DNA from: Propionibacteriaceae bacterium
Lineage (GTDB): Bacteria > Actinomycetota > Actinomycetes > Propionibacteriales > Propionibacteriaceae
Direction of reading: 5' to 3'
DNA length: 64,000 nucleotides
Assembly (NCBI GenBank): GCA_031267645.1
Contig: JAIRYW010000030.1
Span: 1-64,000, forward strand
The position numbers were made by a program, and so were the translations under genes. The notes beneath the pieces are model-generated. The model had not been told where the DNA came from. It made no database searches and worked only from the letters and a program-made list of their open reading frames with translations. Position 1 is the first letter of the stretch. Each line of letters begins with the position of its first letter. Below are positions 56,699 through 64,000 of the stretch, one piece after another.

Positions 56699-58255
56699 CT
56701 ATACCGGGTTCAGCCCATGCTTCTTGGACGGACGCTGTTTGCGCTTGTTGGCCAGCAGCTCCAAGGCGTTGGCCAGCTTGATCCTGGTCTCGCCCGGGTC
56801 GATGATGTCGTCCACCAGGCCGCGGGAGGCGGCCACGAACGGGGTCGAGAAGGCGGCCCGGTATTCCTCGATCATCTCTTCGCGTTTGGCCACCGGGTCG
56901 GCGTCGGCGTCGATCTCTTTCTTGAAGACGACCGAGGCGGCCCCTTCGGCCCCCATCACGGCGATCTCGGCGGTGGGCCAGGCGAAGACCCGGTCGGCTC
57001 CGAGGTCGCGGCTGGCCATGGCCAGGTAGGCGCCGCCGTAAGCCTTGCGCAGCACGACCGTGATCAGCGGCACGGTGGCGGCGGAGTAGGCGAACAGCAT
57101 CTTGGCCCCGTGGCGGATGATGCCGCCGTGTTCCTGGGCCACGCCGGGGAGATACCCGGGCACGTCGACCAAGGTCACGATCGGAATGTTGAAGGCGTTG
57201 CAGAAGCGGATGAAGCGCGAGCCCTTGTCCGAGCAGTTGATGTCGAGCACACCGGCCATGACCGAGGGCTGGTTGGCCACGATCCCGACCGAGCGGCCGT
57301 TGACGCGGCCGAAGCCGACCACCATGTTGGTGGCGTACGAGGCCTGCACCTCAAGGAAGTCTGCATTGTCGACCAAGCGCAGGATGACGTCCTTGACGTT
57401 GTACGACTGCTTGCCGTCGACCGGCACGATCTCGGCCAGGCCGGGGTCGTATTCGATCGGCGCGCCGGTGTCGACCAGCGGAGGCATCTCATCGTTGTTC
57501 TGGGGCAGGAAGCTGAGCAGCTTCTGCGCGATCAAGATGGCCTCTTGGTCGTCGTTGGCGACGAAGTGGTTGACGCCGGAGACGGCCTGGTGGGCGTCGG
57601 CGCCGCCCAGGGCCTCGCCGGAGACCTCTTCGCCGGTGACCTCTTTGATGACCTTGGGCCCGGTGATGAACATCTGGGCTTTACGGGTCTGGATGACGAA
57701 GTCGGTCAGGGCTGGCGAGTAGACCGCGCCGCCGGCGCAGGGCCCGCAGATGATCGAGATCTGCGGCACCACGCCGGACAGTTTGACGTTGGCGTAGAAG
57801 ACCTGGCCGTAGCCGGACAGGGAGTCGATGCCCTCTTGGATGCGGGCGCCGCCGGAGTCGTTGATGAAGACGAAGGGGGTGCCGTTCTCGATCGCCCCGT
57901 TCATCATCTCGACGACCTTCTTGGAGTGGATCTCGCCGGCCGACCCGGCCATGACGGTGAAGTCTTGGCTGGCGACGTGGACCGGGCGGCCCAAGACGGT
58001 GCCGGTGCCGGTGACGACGCCCTCGGCCGGCATGTCGGCCTTGTCCATTCCGAAGCTGGTGGTGCGGTTGCGCCGGAAGAGGGAGACCTCGTGGAAGCTG
58101 CCCTCGTCCAGGAACTCGTTCAAACGCTCGCGCGCGGTCAACTTGCCTTGGGCGTGCTGCTTCTCGACCCGGGCCTGGCCGCCGCCGGCTTGGGTCTTGG
58201 CGCGGGACTCTTGAAGGTCCGCGATGCGCTTCTGCATGGAGATTGGTTTGCTCAT
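56699..58255 (-). CDS. mmdA: Methylmalonyl-CoA carboxyltransferase 12S subunit
   Basis: The 518-residue acyl-CoA carboxyltransferase subunit. Motifs: QGKLTARERLNEFLDEGSF, VASQDFTVMAGSAGEIHSKK, INDSGGARIQEG, ISIICGPCAGGAVYSPAL and VDVPGYLPGVAQEHGGII. Together they place it among the carboxyltransferase beta/12S proteins. It moves carboxyl from methylmalonyl-CoA to the biotin of the 1.3S subunit. It follows the 5S gene by 10 bases. Confidence 0.95.
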   Translation of the reverse strand: MSKPISMQKRIADLQESRAKTQAGGGQARVEKQHAQGKLTARERLNEFLDEGSFHEVSLFRRNRTTSFGMDKADMPAEGVVTGTGTVLGRPVHVASQDFTVMAGSAGEIHSKKVVEMMNGAIENGTPFVFINDSGGARIQEGIDSLSGYGQVFYANVKLSGVVPQISIICGPCAGGAVYSPALTDFVIQTRKAQMFITGPKVIKEVTGEEVSGEALGGADAHQAVSGVNHFVANDDQEAILIAQKLLSFLPQNNDEMPPLVDTGAPIEYDPGLAEIVPVDGKQSYNVKDVILRLVDNADFLEVQASYATNMVVGFGRVNGRSVGIVANQPSVMAGVLDINCSDKGSRFIRFCNAFNIPIVTLVDVPGYLPGVAQEHGGIIRHGAKMLFAYSAATVPLITVVLRKAYGGAYLAMASRDLGADRVFAWPTAEIAVMGAEGAASVVFKKEIDADADPVAKREEMIEEYRAAFSTPFVAASRGLVDDIIDPGETRIKLANALELLANKRKQRPSKKHGLNPV

Positions 58256-58265
58256 GTCAGCTTCC

Positions 58266-59753
58266 TCACGCCGGCTCGACCTGGACGGTGTGAGCCCGTC
58301 CGCCGAGGGAGACCTTGTACTTGATAGGCCCGGTCACCGCGCCGGCTTGGGCCTCCTTCTCGGCCTTCAGCTGCGCCTCCGTCTTGGCGACGGAGCGCGG
58401 GCCCTCGTCCCGGGTCTGGAAGAAGCCGGGGGCGACGGTCGGGAACATGGCGAAGGTCAGGACGTCCTCGTCGGAGCCGTCGTTGCCCTCCAGCTTGGTG
58501 GCCTCTTCGACCAGGGAGTCCCATTCGGGCGGCAGCAGGTCGGCCGGCCGGACCGTGATGGGTTCTTTCTTGGTCTGCTCTTGGGCGATCTTGATCACTT
58601 CGGGGTCACGCGGACCGATGGTCTCGCCGTAATAACCCAGCATGAGGTCGGCGAACTCGCCGGACAACCGCTTGTAGGGGCCCATCAGAACGTTGAAGAC
58701 GGCCTGGGTGCCGACGATCTGGGAGGACGGGGTGACCAGCGGCGGGTGACCGGCCGCGGCCTTGACCAAGGGGACCTCGTCCATGACCTCTTTGACCTTG
58801 TCGCCGGCGCCTTGGGCCTTGAGCTGGGACTCCAGGTTGGACAACATGCCGCCGGGGATCTGAGTGCGCAGGATCTCGGTGTCGACCAGGACGGCGGACT
58901 CGAAGGCGGCGTACTTGGGCCGGATGGCAGCGAAATGGTCGCGGATCTTGAGCAGCCGGTCCATGTCCAGGCCGGTCTCGTAGCCGGTGCCTTCCAGCAT
59001 GGCCACCAGCGACTCGGTCGGGTTGTGGCCCGGGCCCAGCGAGAGCGAGGAGATGGCGGTGTCGACCGAGTCGGCCCCGGCTTCGATCGCCTTCATCAGG
59101 GCCACCAGGGTGACGCCGGAGGTGGAGTGGCAGTGCACGGCGATGTGGATGTCCTCGCCGTAGGTCTCTTTGATGCCCCGCACGATGTCGTAGGCCGGCT
59201 GCGGTTGCAGCAGGGCGGCCATGTCTTTGAGGCAGATCGACTGGGCGCCCATGTCGAGCAGCTGGCCGGCCAGGCGGACGTAACCCTCGGTGGTGTGGAG
59301 GGGGGAGATGGTGTAGCAGATGGTGCCTTGGGCGTGTTTGCCGGTCTTGGCCACCGCGTTCATGGCCCGGGCCATGTTGCGCGGATCGTTGAGGGCGTCG
59401 AAGACCCGGAAGACGTCCATGCCGTTCTCGGCCGACTTCTCGACGAACTTGTCCACCACGGTGTCTTCGTAGTGGCGGTACCCCAGCAGGTTCTGGCCGC
59501 GCAGCAGCATCTGGAGCCGCGAGTTGGGCATCAACTCGCGGAAGGTGCGCAGACGGACCCAGGGGTCTTCATTTAGGAAACGGATACAGGAATCAAAGGT
59601 AGCCCCGCCCCAACATTCGACGGACCAGTAGCCGGCTTGGTCAATGTCCTCGCAGGCGGCGACCATGTCTTCGGTCGCCATGCGAGTGGCCAATAGGCTC
59701 TGATGTCCGTCGCGTAGAACGAGCTCCGTCACACCGATTTTTCGCGGACTCAT
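58266..59753 (-). CDS. Methylmalonyl-CoA carboxyltransferase 5S subunit
   Basis: The 495-residue subunit that transfers carboxyl from biotin to pyruvate, making oxaloacetate. ITELVLRDGH-type metal motif (VTELVLRDGHQSL), CWGGATFDSCIRFLNEDPW, the carboxylated-lysine motif CLKDMAALLQP and HCHSTSGVT are all present. Agreement with the Propionibacterium shermanii 5S subunit is extensive. ATG 59753 is chosen to match that protein; ATG 59762 is possible. It is first in the operon and identifies the Wood-Werkman pathway. Confidence 0.95.
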   Translation of the reverse strand: MSPRKIGVTELVLRDGHQSLLATRMATEDMVAACEDIDQAGYWSVECWGGATFDSCIRFLNEDPWVRLRTFRELMPNSRLQMLLRGQNLLGYRHYEDTVVDKFVEKSAENGMDVFRVFDALNDPRNMARAMNAVAKTGKHAQGTICYTISPLHTTEGYVRLAGQLLDMGAQSICLKDMAALLQPQPAYDIVRGIKETYGEDIHIAVHCHSTSGVTLVALMKAIEAGADSVDTAISSLSLGPGHNPTESLVAMLEGTGYETGLDMDRLLKIRDHFAAIRPKYAAFESAVLVDTEILRTQIPGGMLSNLESQLKAQGAGDKVKEVMDEVPLVKAAAGHPPLVTPSSQIVGTQAVFNVLMGPYKRLSGEFADLMLGYYGETIGPRDPEVIKIAQEQTKKEPITVRPADLLPPEWDSLVEEATKLEGNDGSDEDVLTFAMFPTVAPGFFQTRDEGPRSVAKTEAQLKAEKEAQAGAVTGPIKYKVSLGGRAHTVQVEPA

Positions 59754-59828
59754 GAGGTCCATCCAACCATTAGCCCGGAGCAGACCCAAACCGGGGTGAT
59801 GATGTCTTTGCCGGGCCCGCCCTCCTAA

Positions 59829-59923
59829 GTCATCCTGCGTGTGGCGGCTCGGAGAAGTCCGTCATACCGCGCGGAGCTCACCCCGTCACCCTGCGCGTAG
59901 CGGAGTGGAGTCGCAGGATCCAT
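59829..59923. repeat. REP-like element cluster, copy B
   Basis: Three degenerate copies of the element at 33226 lie in tandem: GTCATCCTGCG at 59829, GTCATACCGCG at about 59861, and GTCACCCTGCG (59885) with CGCAGGATCCATC (59912-59924). The last keeps a 6-bp stem CCTGCG/CGCAGG. The rest of 59754-60074 shows no gene. Confidence 0.6.
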
Positions 59924-60074
59924 CGCTCCGGACCCGCCGTCACTCGCCTTCGACAAGCCCTAACCCAGATTTCGAGGGGAGTGAATTCCAGATCTTAATC
60001 GACGGTCCGCCGCCTGAAGGCTCGGCTTTAGCCAAGATTCAGCAGAGGGACCAGGAGACCGATGACGGGTTCGG

Positions 60075-60464
60075 TCATTCAACCAGCCCGAGTTCGTTCT
60101 GCAACTCAGCCAACTCGGCCAGGGCGGCTTCACGGCGCTGACGCTGCTCGACCAAGTATCGCTTCATCTCGGCCACCGGGATGCGGTGATGCGCGCCGAC
60201 CATGCGGTACGGCAGGAGTCCCCTGTCCATCAGTTTGCGGACTTGGGGACGAGACAGGCCCATCAAGGCGGCGGCCTCAGCGGGGCTGACTTCCTCGAAT
60301 CCACGCGTTATCACGACCTCCTGCCCCGCTGCCTTGGCCTTCGCGACTCGGGCGAGGAACTCCACGGTCTCACGGGACAGGGTCACGTCGACACGCTCCC
60401 CTCCAGCCAGTAGGGACCGCTCCAGAGCAGCGACGTCCTCGTGTGCCACGGTCACAGCCACCAT
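60075..60464 (-). CDS. Orphan excisionase-type HTH antitoxin
   Basis: A 129-residue protein of the class at 49069-49425. The N-terminal strands (ERVDVTLSRETVEFLARVAK, QEVVITRGFEEVSP) precede the HTH AEAAALMGLSRPQVRKLMDR and the wing GAHHRIPVAEMKRYLVEQ. No PIN gene follows: 59754-60074 is empty. AGGAG precedes ATG by only three bases, so the GTG at codon 2 may be used. It could be a remnant of a TA pair or a stand-alone regulator. Confidence 0.75.
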   Translation of the reverse strand: MVAVTVAHEDVAALERSLLAGGERVDVTLSRETVEFLARVAKAKAAGQEVVITRGFEEVSPAEAAALMGLSRPQVRKLMDRGLLPYRMVGAHHRIPVAEMKRYLVEQRQRREAALAELAELQNELGLVE

Positions 60465-60568
60465 CCACTCCTATCTGCTCCAAGTGTTGATTAAGTGATC
60501 CAAATATACCCCAGCCGCCCAGTCCGGACGCCGCTGGGCCGTCAGGCCTTAGCCACGAACAGAGTGAC

Positions 60569-60574
60569 TACAAT
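60569..60574 (+). promoter_or_regulatory. -10 element of the Phd/RelE pair
   Basis: TACAAT ends seven bases before the antitoxin ATG at 60582, suggesting a leaderless transcript. No clear operator palindrome was seen around it. Confidence 0.45.
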
Positions 60575-60581
60575 TAGGACC

Positions 60582-60842
60582 ATGTCCACGGTGCATGTCG
60601 CAGAAGCCAAAGCCAAGCTGTCTCAGTACGTCCTCTCCGTGCAGCGGACCCATGAGCGGGTGACCATCACCCGGAACGGCGTGCCCGCGGCGGTGATGGT
60701 CTCGCCGGAGGACCTGGAGTCTTTGGAGGAGACCCTGGCGATCATGTCCGACCGTGGCCTCATGGCGGAGATCGCCGAGGCCAAGTCGGAACTGGACGCC
60801 GGCCTGGGAGAGGCACTGCGGGAGTTGCCGGAGCGCCGCTGA
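60582..60842 (+). CDS. Phd/YefM-family antitoxin
   Basis: An 86-residue antitoxin. The conserved N-terminus is STVHVAEAKAKLSQYVLSVQ, then TITRNGVPAAVMVSPEDLES, the Phd/YefM fold that binds DNA and caps the toxin with its C-terminal helix. The frame is open further upstream, but homology starts at ATG 60582. Its stop overlaps the toxin start (TGATG), so translation is coupled. Confidence 0.9.
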   Translation: MSTVHVAEAKAKLSQYVLSVQRTHERVTITRNGVPAAVMVSPEDLESLEETLAIMSDRGLMAEIAEAKSELDAGLGEALRELPERR

Positions 60843-61111
60843 TGGCCCACGCGGTCATATGGTCGCCGACGGCCCGCCGGAAGCTGACGGACACTCTCCC
60901 CGAGTCGGTGGCGGCGGCCGTGTGGGAGTTCGTCAACGGCGCCTTGGCCGAGGACCCCAGGCGAGTCGGGAAACCACTGCGCTACGACTTGGAAGGGCTT
61001 TGGTCGGCCCGTCGCGGCGAATACCGGGTGTTGTACCAGATCGACCAACAGACCGTGACCGTGTTGGTGGTCACCGTGGACCATCGGCGCGGCGTCTACC
61101 GGCGCCACTGA
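60842..61111 (+). CDS. RelE/ParE-family toxin
   Basis: An 89-residue toxin with the RelE pattern: AHAVIWSPTARRKLTDTLPE, KPLRYDLEGLWSARRGEYRV and the C-terminal VTVDHRRGVYRR. The basic active-site residues of ribosome-dependent mRNA endonucleases (Arg and Tyr/His near the end) are present. It overlaps the antitoxin by one base. The pair lies between the orphan antitoxin and the RloAB genes. Confidence 0.9.
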   Translation: MAHAVIWSPTARRKLTDTLPESVAAAVWEFVNGALAEDPRRVGKPLRYDLEGLWSARRGEYRVLYQIDQQTVTVLVVTVDHRRGVYRRH

Positions 61112-61237
61112 CCCGGCCACGACGAGGCGGGTTCCCCTCGACGTCACCATGGCTCTAACATGCCAACGTAAGCCCATGATTTGACTAATTACGCCGCCAT
61201 CTGGCCTGAAGACGCCACGATGGCGTATCGTAACCCC

Positions 61238-62506
61238 ATGCTGGTGTCATTCTCGGTGAGCAATTACCGGTCGTTCCGCGACCAGGCCGTGCTCGACCTG
61301 CGCGCCCCCCACGGACGGGCTTCCGGAGCCAAGCCCTGGGACGGCAACATCCAATCGGTGGCGGCGGTCTACGGGGCCAACGCCTCGGGCAAGACCTCCC
61401 TGTTCAACGCTGTCAAAGCCATGGCCGACCAGGTGTCGCAGTCCTATCGCAGCCGAGTCCAGCCGAGTGAGCCGTTCGCCTTCGACGAGGTCAGCCGGAC
61501 CCGACCGACCGAGTTCTCCGCCACCTTCATCGCGCCGGACGGCATCTGTTACGCCTACGGCTTCGGGTTGCTCGGCGGTTTGGTGGTCGACGAGTGGGCC
61601 GAGCGTTACTCCACCGCCCGACCGACCCTGCTGTTCCAGCGCGACCAGATGGGCGTCAAATTCGGCAAAGCGCTCAAAGGAGCCAATCAGGCGGTTGAAC
61701 GTATCATGCGGCCCGACGCCCTGTACCTGTCGGCGGCGGCCGCCGCAGAGCACGATGGTCTGGCCCCGCTCTATCAGTGGTTCGCCGGCCGGCTGCTGCT
61801 CTTCCCGGCCCTGATCCACCGCCAGTTGATCAACCAAGTCCTGGCCGTGTTGGACAAAGACCCGGCTCACCGCCAGAGGGTGACTGACATTCTGATCAGG
61901 GCGGACCTGGGCTTGGTCGGCGTCGAGGCGACCAGGCGTGAGTCGTTCGACTCTGATCGGCGAGAGGACCAGACGCTCTTGAAAATGCTGTCGCAATTCG
62001 TCGGCCGGAACCTGTCGATGGATCCAGCGGATGACGACGAATTCGAGGCTTTCGCCACCCACGTCGCGAACGGCCAGACCTACCGCCTGCCCTTGGACCT
62101 GGAGTCGGACGGCACCAGGGCCATGCTGTGCCACGCTTACATCATCGACCTGGCTCTGAGAGAAGGGTCCACCCTCGTCTTCGACGAGCTCGACACCAGC
62201 CTGCATCCTTTGCTGGTGCGCGAATTGGTCCGCCTCTTCCAAGACCGACGGTCCAATTCGGAGCAGGCCCAGTTGATCTTCACCACCCACGACGTCTCCC
62301 TGCTGGAGGCTGGTTACGGCGACGGGGCCCAGCTCGGCCGCGACGAGGTTTGGCTGACCGACAAGGACGACAGCGGCCGATCTAGCCTGACGCCGTTGGC
62401 CGACTTCGGTCCGCGCACCCGGGAAAATCTGGCCCGCCGTTACCTGTCGGGTCGCTACGGCGGCGTGCCCGATCAGTTGGACCTGTTCGACCCCGCACTG
62501 GTCTGA
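61238..62506 (+). CDS. RloA-like AAA ATPase (AbiL/RloAB-type defence)
   Basis: The 422-residue AAA15/RloA-family ATPase of the OLD-like ABC-ATPase group. It starts MLVSFSVSNYRSFRDQAVLD, with Walker A GANASGKTS at 46-54. Walker B is TLVFDELDTSLHPLL, and TTHDVSLLE follows with the H-loop. The start is chosen at ATG 61238 because homology begins there; the ATG at 61220 is possible. It forms a two-gene unit with rloB nine bases downstream. The unit resembles Lactococcus AbiL, an abortive-infection system. Confidence 0.88.
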   Translation: MLVSFSVSNYRSFRDQAVLDLRAPHGRASGAKPWDGNIQSVAAVYGANASGKTSLFNAVKAMADQVSQSYRSRVQPSEPFAFDEVSRTRPTEFSATFIAPDGICYAYGFGLLGGLVVDEWAERYSTARPTLLFQRDQMGVKFGKALKGANQAVERIMRPDALYLSAAAAAEHDGLAPLYQWFAGRLLLFPALIHRQLINQVLAVLDKDPAHRQRVTDILIRADLGLVGVEATRRESFDSDRREDQTLLKMLSQFVGRNLSMDPADDDEFEAFATHVANGQTYRLPLDLESDGTRAMLCHAYIIDLALREGSTLVFDELDTSLHPLLVRELVRLFQDRRSNSEQAQLIFTTHDVSLLEAGYGDGAQLGRDEVWLTDKDDSGRSSLTPLADFGPRTRENLARRYLSGRYGGVPDQLDLFDPALV

Positions 62507-62515
62507 GACCCTGCC

Positions 62516-63157
62516 ATGGGCAGATCACCGACCGGCGGCGGACGCCGTGTGCCGGAACAGTCGCCTCAGCGTCGCCGCTATCTGATCGTTTGCGAAGGCG
62601 CCAAGGAAGTGGCGTATTTCAAGTGGTTAAGCAGCCAATTGGGTGGCAAAGTCAGACTCGACGCGGTCAGCGATCACTCCGACCCTGAGCGTGTCCTCGC
62701 TCTGGCCCTGAGCAGGCGGGAGGCGGACCGCCGAGCAGCCCGAGCAGCCAAGGATTCCAAGGACGTCTACAACGACGTTTGGATAGTGGTCGACGTGGAC
62801 CAGCACGCCCACCTGGAGAAGGCCTTGGCCGAAGCCGAACGCCAGAATGTCAAGAGCGCAGTCAGCGTCCCCTGCTTCGAGGTCTGGCTCATCCTCCACT
62901 TAGACGACCGGCGAGCAGCTTTCGCCAGTCCCCAAGCCGTCAAAGCCCACTGGGCCAAATTGATCGGACCAGTCACTCAGGCGCAGGAGTTCGACCGCCT
63001 CAGCGCCCATCAAGCCACAGCCGTGTCGAGCGCCAGAGCCCTCCTGGACCGTCACCGCGGCGACGGCGTTCCCCGCACTCGGCGCAATCCGTCGACCGAG
63101 GTCGGCCAACTGGTCACCGCCATCGCCGACGGATCGTCTCTACCGACCAGGAACTGA
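62516..63157 (+). CDS. RloB-family TOPRIM-like protein
   Basis: A 213-residue protein. The TOPRIM-like core has E27 in YLIVCEGAKEVAYF and the D93-x-D95 pair in VWIVVDVDQHAHL. CFEVWLILHL and a helical C-terminus follow. RloB-family proteins are the partner of RloA ATPases. A nuclease role is inferred from the TOPRIM residues. It is nine bases after the ATPase gene, so both are cotranscribed. Confidence 0.88.
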   Translation: MGRSPTGGGRRVPEQSPQRRRYLIVCEGAKEVAYFKWLSSQLGGKVRLDAVSDHSDPERVLALALSRREADRRAARAAKDSKDVYNDVWIVVDVDQHAHLEKALAEAERQNVKSAVSVPCFEVWLILHLDDRRAAFASPQAVKAHWAKLIGPVTQAQEFDRLSAHQATAVSSARALLDRHRGDGVPRTRRNPSTEVGQLVTAIADGSSLPTRN

Positions 63158-63224
63158 CTGACGAACCTCAGCGCCGCCCCTTACGGAGGAAAGTCCTCAA
63201 CCCCCGGGCCGAAGCGGCCACCGA

Positions 63225-63260
63225 ATGCATGCGAATCATGCATGCACAACCCGGTATGAT
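63225..63260 (+). promoter_or_regulatory. Promoter with palindromic operator for the FitAB pair
   Basis: ATGCATG (63225-63231) and CATGCAT (63237-63243) form a perfect 7-bp inverted repeat with a 5-base spacer. A good -10, TATGAT (63255-63260), follows. The site lies at the expected -35 position, so FitA binding would block the promoter. Confidence 0.7.
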
Positions 63261-63333
63261 GCTGTCCTGGTCAGCGAAGGCGACAGGCGCAACCACGTCA
63301 GGGCCGTTCCGGCCGCGATCCGAAGGAGCGCAC

Positions 63334-63624
63334 ATGCCGAGTGTCATCACTGTCCGCAACCTCGACCCCGAGGTCAAACAGCGCATCCAGGACCAGGCCC
63401 GACAGCATGGCCGGTCGATGGAGGCCGAGATCCGCTCGATTTTGGAGCAGGCCGCCCGCCCAGAACCGGTGACAGCCGACTTGGCCTGGGCGGTGGAGCG
63501 TTTCCGCGTCACCATGGCGGAATTCGACCCGGCGTGGGAGCCCTTCGAGTTCGAACGGCCGCCCAGCCCGGACGCCACCGAGTCGCGTGTCTTGGCCGTC
63601 TGGCAAGGGCAGGGCGAAGCGTGA
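63334..63624 (+). CDS. FitA-like ribbon-helix-helix antitoxin
   Basis: A 96-residue antitoxin. The RHH N-terminus is PSVITVRNLDPEVKQRIQDQ, followed by GRSMEAEIRSILEQAA. The C-terminal part (FDPAWEPFEFERPPSPDATE) would wrap the toxin. GAAGGAG lies five bases before ATG 63334. Its stop overlaps the toxin GTG (GTGA). Confidence 0.9.
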   Translation: MPSVITVRNLDPEVKQRIQDQARQHGRSMEAEIRSILEQAARPEPVTADLAWAVERFRVTMAEFDPAWEPFEFERPPSPDATESRVLAVWQGQGEA

Positions 63625-64000
63625 TCATCCTGGACACCAACATCGTCTCTGTTCTGGTGCGCCCGGAACCGCTGCGCGACCCGGTGGTCACCCAATGGCT
63701 GACCGGACTGCCCGTGGGCGAGACCCACATCACCGCCGTCACCCGAGCCGAACTGCTCTACGGCCTGGCCGTCATGCCCCCGTCCCGACGCAAAGACGCC
63801 CTCATCTTGGCCACCAGACGCCTGCTGGAGGCGCTGGAGACGTTGACCGAACCCTTCGACACCCCCGCCGCCGACCAATACGCCCAGATCGTGGCCCACC
63901 GCCGCCGCGCCGGCCGCCCGATCAGCGTCCACGACGCCCAGATCGCCGCCATCGCCCAAACCCGCTCGGCCAGCCTGGCCACCCGCAACCTGAAGGACTT
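63621..64000 (+). CDS. FitB-like PIN toxin, 3' end outside window
   Basis: GTG 63621 overlaps the antitoxin stop. The visible 126 codons cover the full PIN catalytic set: IILDTNIVS (D5), TRAELLYGL (E44), VHDAQIAAIA (D105) and LATRNLKD (D126). The window ends within the next codon, so about ten C-terminal residues are likely missing. Family members are Mg-dependent ribonucleases held inactive by FitA. Confidence 0.88.
   Translation, partial: MIILDTNIVSVLVRPEPLRDPVVTQWLTGLPVGETHITAVTRAELLYGLAVMPPSRRKDALILATRRLLEALETLTEPFDTPAADQYAQIVAHRRRAGRPISVHDAQIAAIAQTRSASLATRNLKD

Noticed and set aside
56717..58324. A 535-codon plus-strand frame opposite the 12S subunit
   Set aside because: Complement of a highly conserved gene, with composition set by that gene.
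61181..61237. A TTG start for the RloA-like gene at 61181
   Set aside because: TTGACT here looks more like a -35 and homology begins only at the ATG at 61238.

Overview
The window is a high-GC chromosomal segment from an actinobacterium, most likely a member of the Propionibacteriaceae. The strongest pointers are a complete biotin-dependent transcarboxylase cluster of the Wood-Werkman type (5S, 12S and 1.3S subunits, 56042-59753), mycothione reductase, CarD, the actinobacterial ribosomal protein bS22, and the gene block pmt / rsmI / tatD / rsmA / ispE / pth / rplY / prs / glmU / tRNA-Gln / mfd / mazG, which matches the Mycobacterium tuberculosis Rv1002c-Rv1022 neighbourhood in content, although the order is rearranged. 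Most genes use G/C-ending codons, so spurious antisense reading frames are long and abundant.

Layout. 1-5260: a disaccharide-phosphorolysis cassette (5'-truncated LacI regulator, GH65 phosphorylase, beta-phosphoglucomutase) with two LacI-type operators over the pgmB promoter. 5303-10418: a DUF2207 membrane protein and a zinc metallopeptidase with a very long proline/glutamine-rich N-terminus. 10444-19978: housekeeping and small-molecule genes (SRPBCC protein, fused ispDF, carD, SDR, GNAT, gpmA, SGNH hydrolase, DUF2510 protein, mycothione reductase, histidine phosphatase). 19975-27768: fused uroporphyrinogen-III methyltransferase/synthase, bS22, a DnaQ-like exonuclease, proC-asd, a CPBP protease, proline dehydrogenase, mazG and a SurA-like lipoprotein. 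28021-41956: a proline-rich membrane protein, mfd, pth, rplY, prs, glmU, tRNA-Gln, an aspartate/aromatic aminotransferase and a protein mannosyltransferase. 43346-50496: rsmI, an L,D-transpeptidase with ChW repeats, tatD, rsmA and ispE. 52395-59753: a kinase-like/flippase fusion, a TetR regulator and the transcarboxylase operon.

Small toxin-antitoxin (TA) and defence modules are inserted between these conserved genes: a nucleotidyltransferase pair (33360-34402), a VapBC45-like pair (42065-43100), a PIN toxin with a C-terminal zinc motif plus an excisionase-type antitoxin (48387-49425), an AbiE pair (50685-52258), an orphan antitoxin (60075-60464), a Phd/RelE pair (60582-61111), an RloA/RloB (AbiL-like) pair (61238-63157) and a FitAB pair running off the end. 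Several have clear palindromic or iterated operators at their promoters, consistent with autoregulation. The AbiE, PIN-zinc and Phd/RelE modules appear to be expressed from leaderless transcripts.

A second theme is repeat growth inside coding sequence. Short in-frame tandem repeats extend termini or linkers of otherwise normal enzymes (GH65, PgmB, IspDF, TatD, the metallopeptidase). One proline-rich repeat tract lies in frame just beyond a stop codon (29065-29397). No CRISPR array, transposase, phage gene or rRNA gene was seen.
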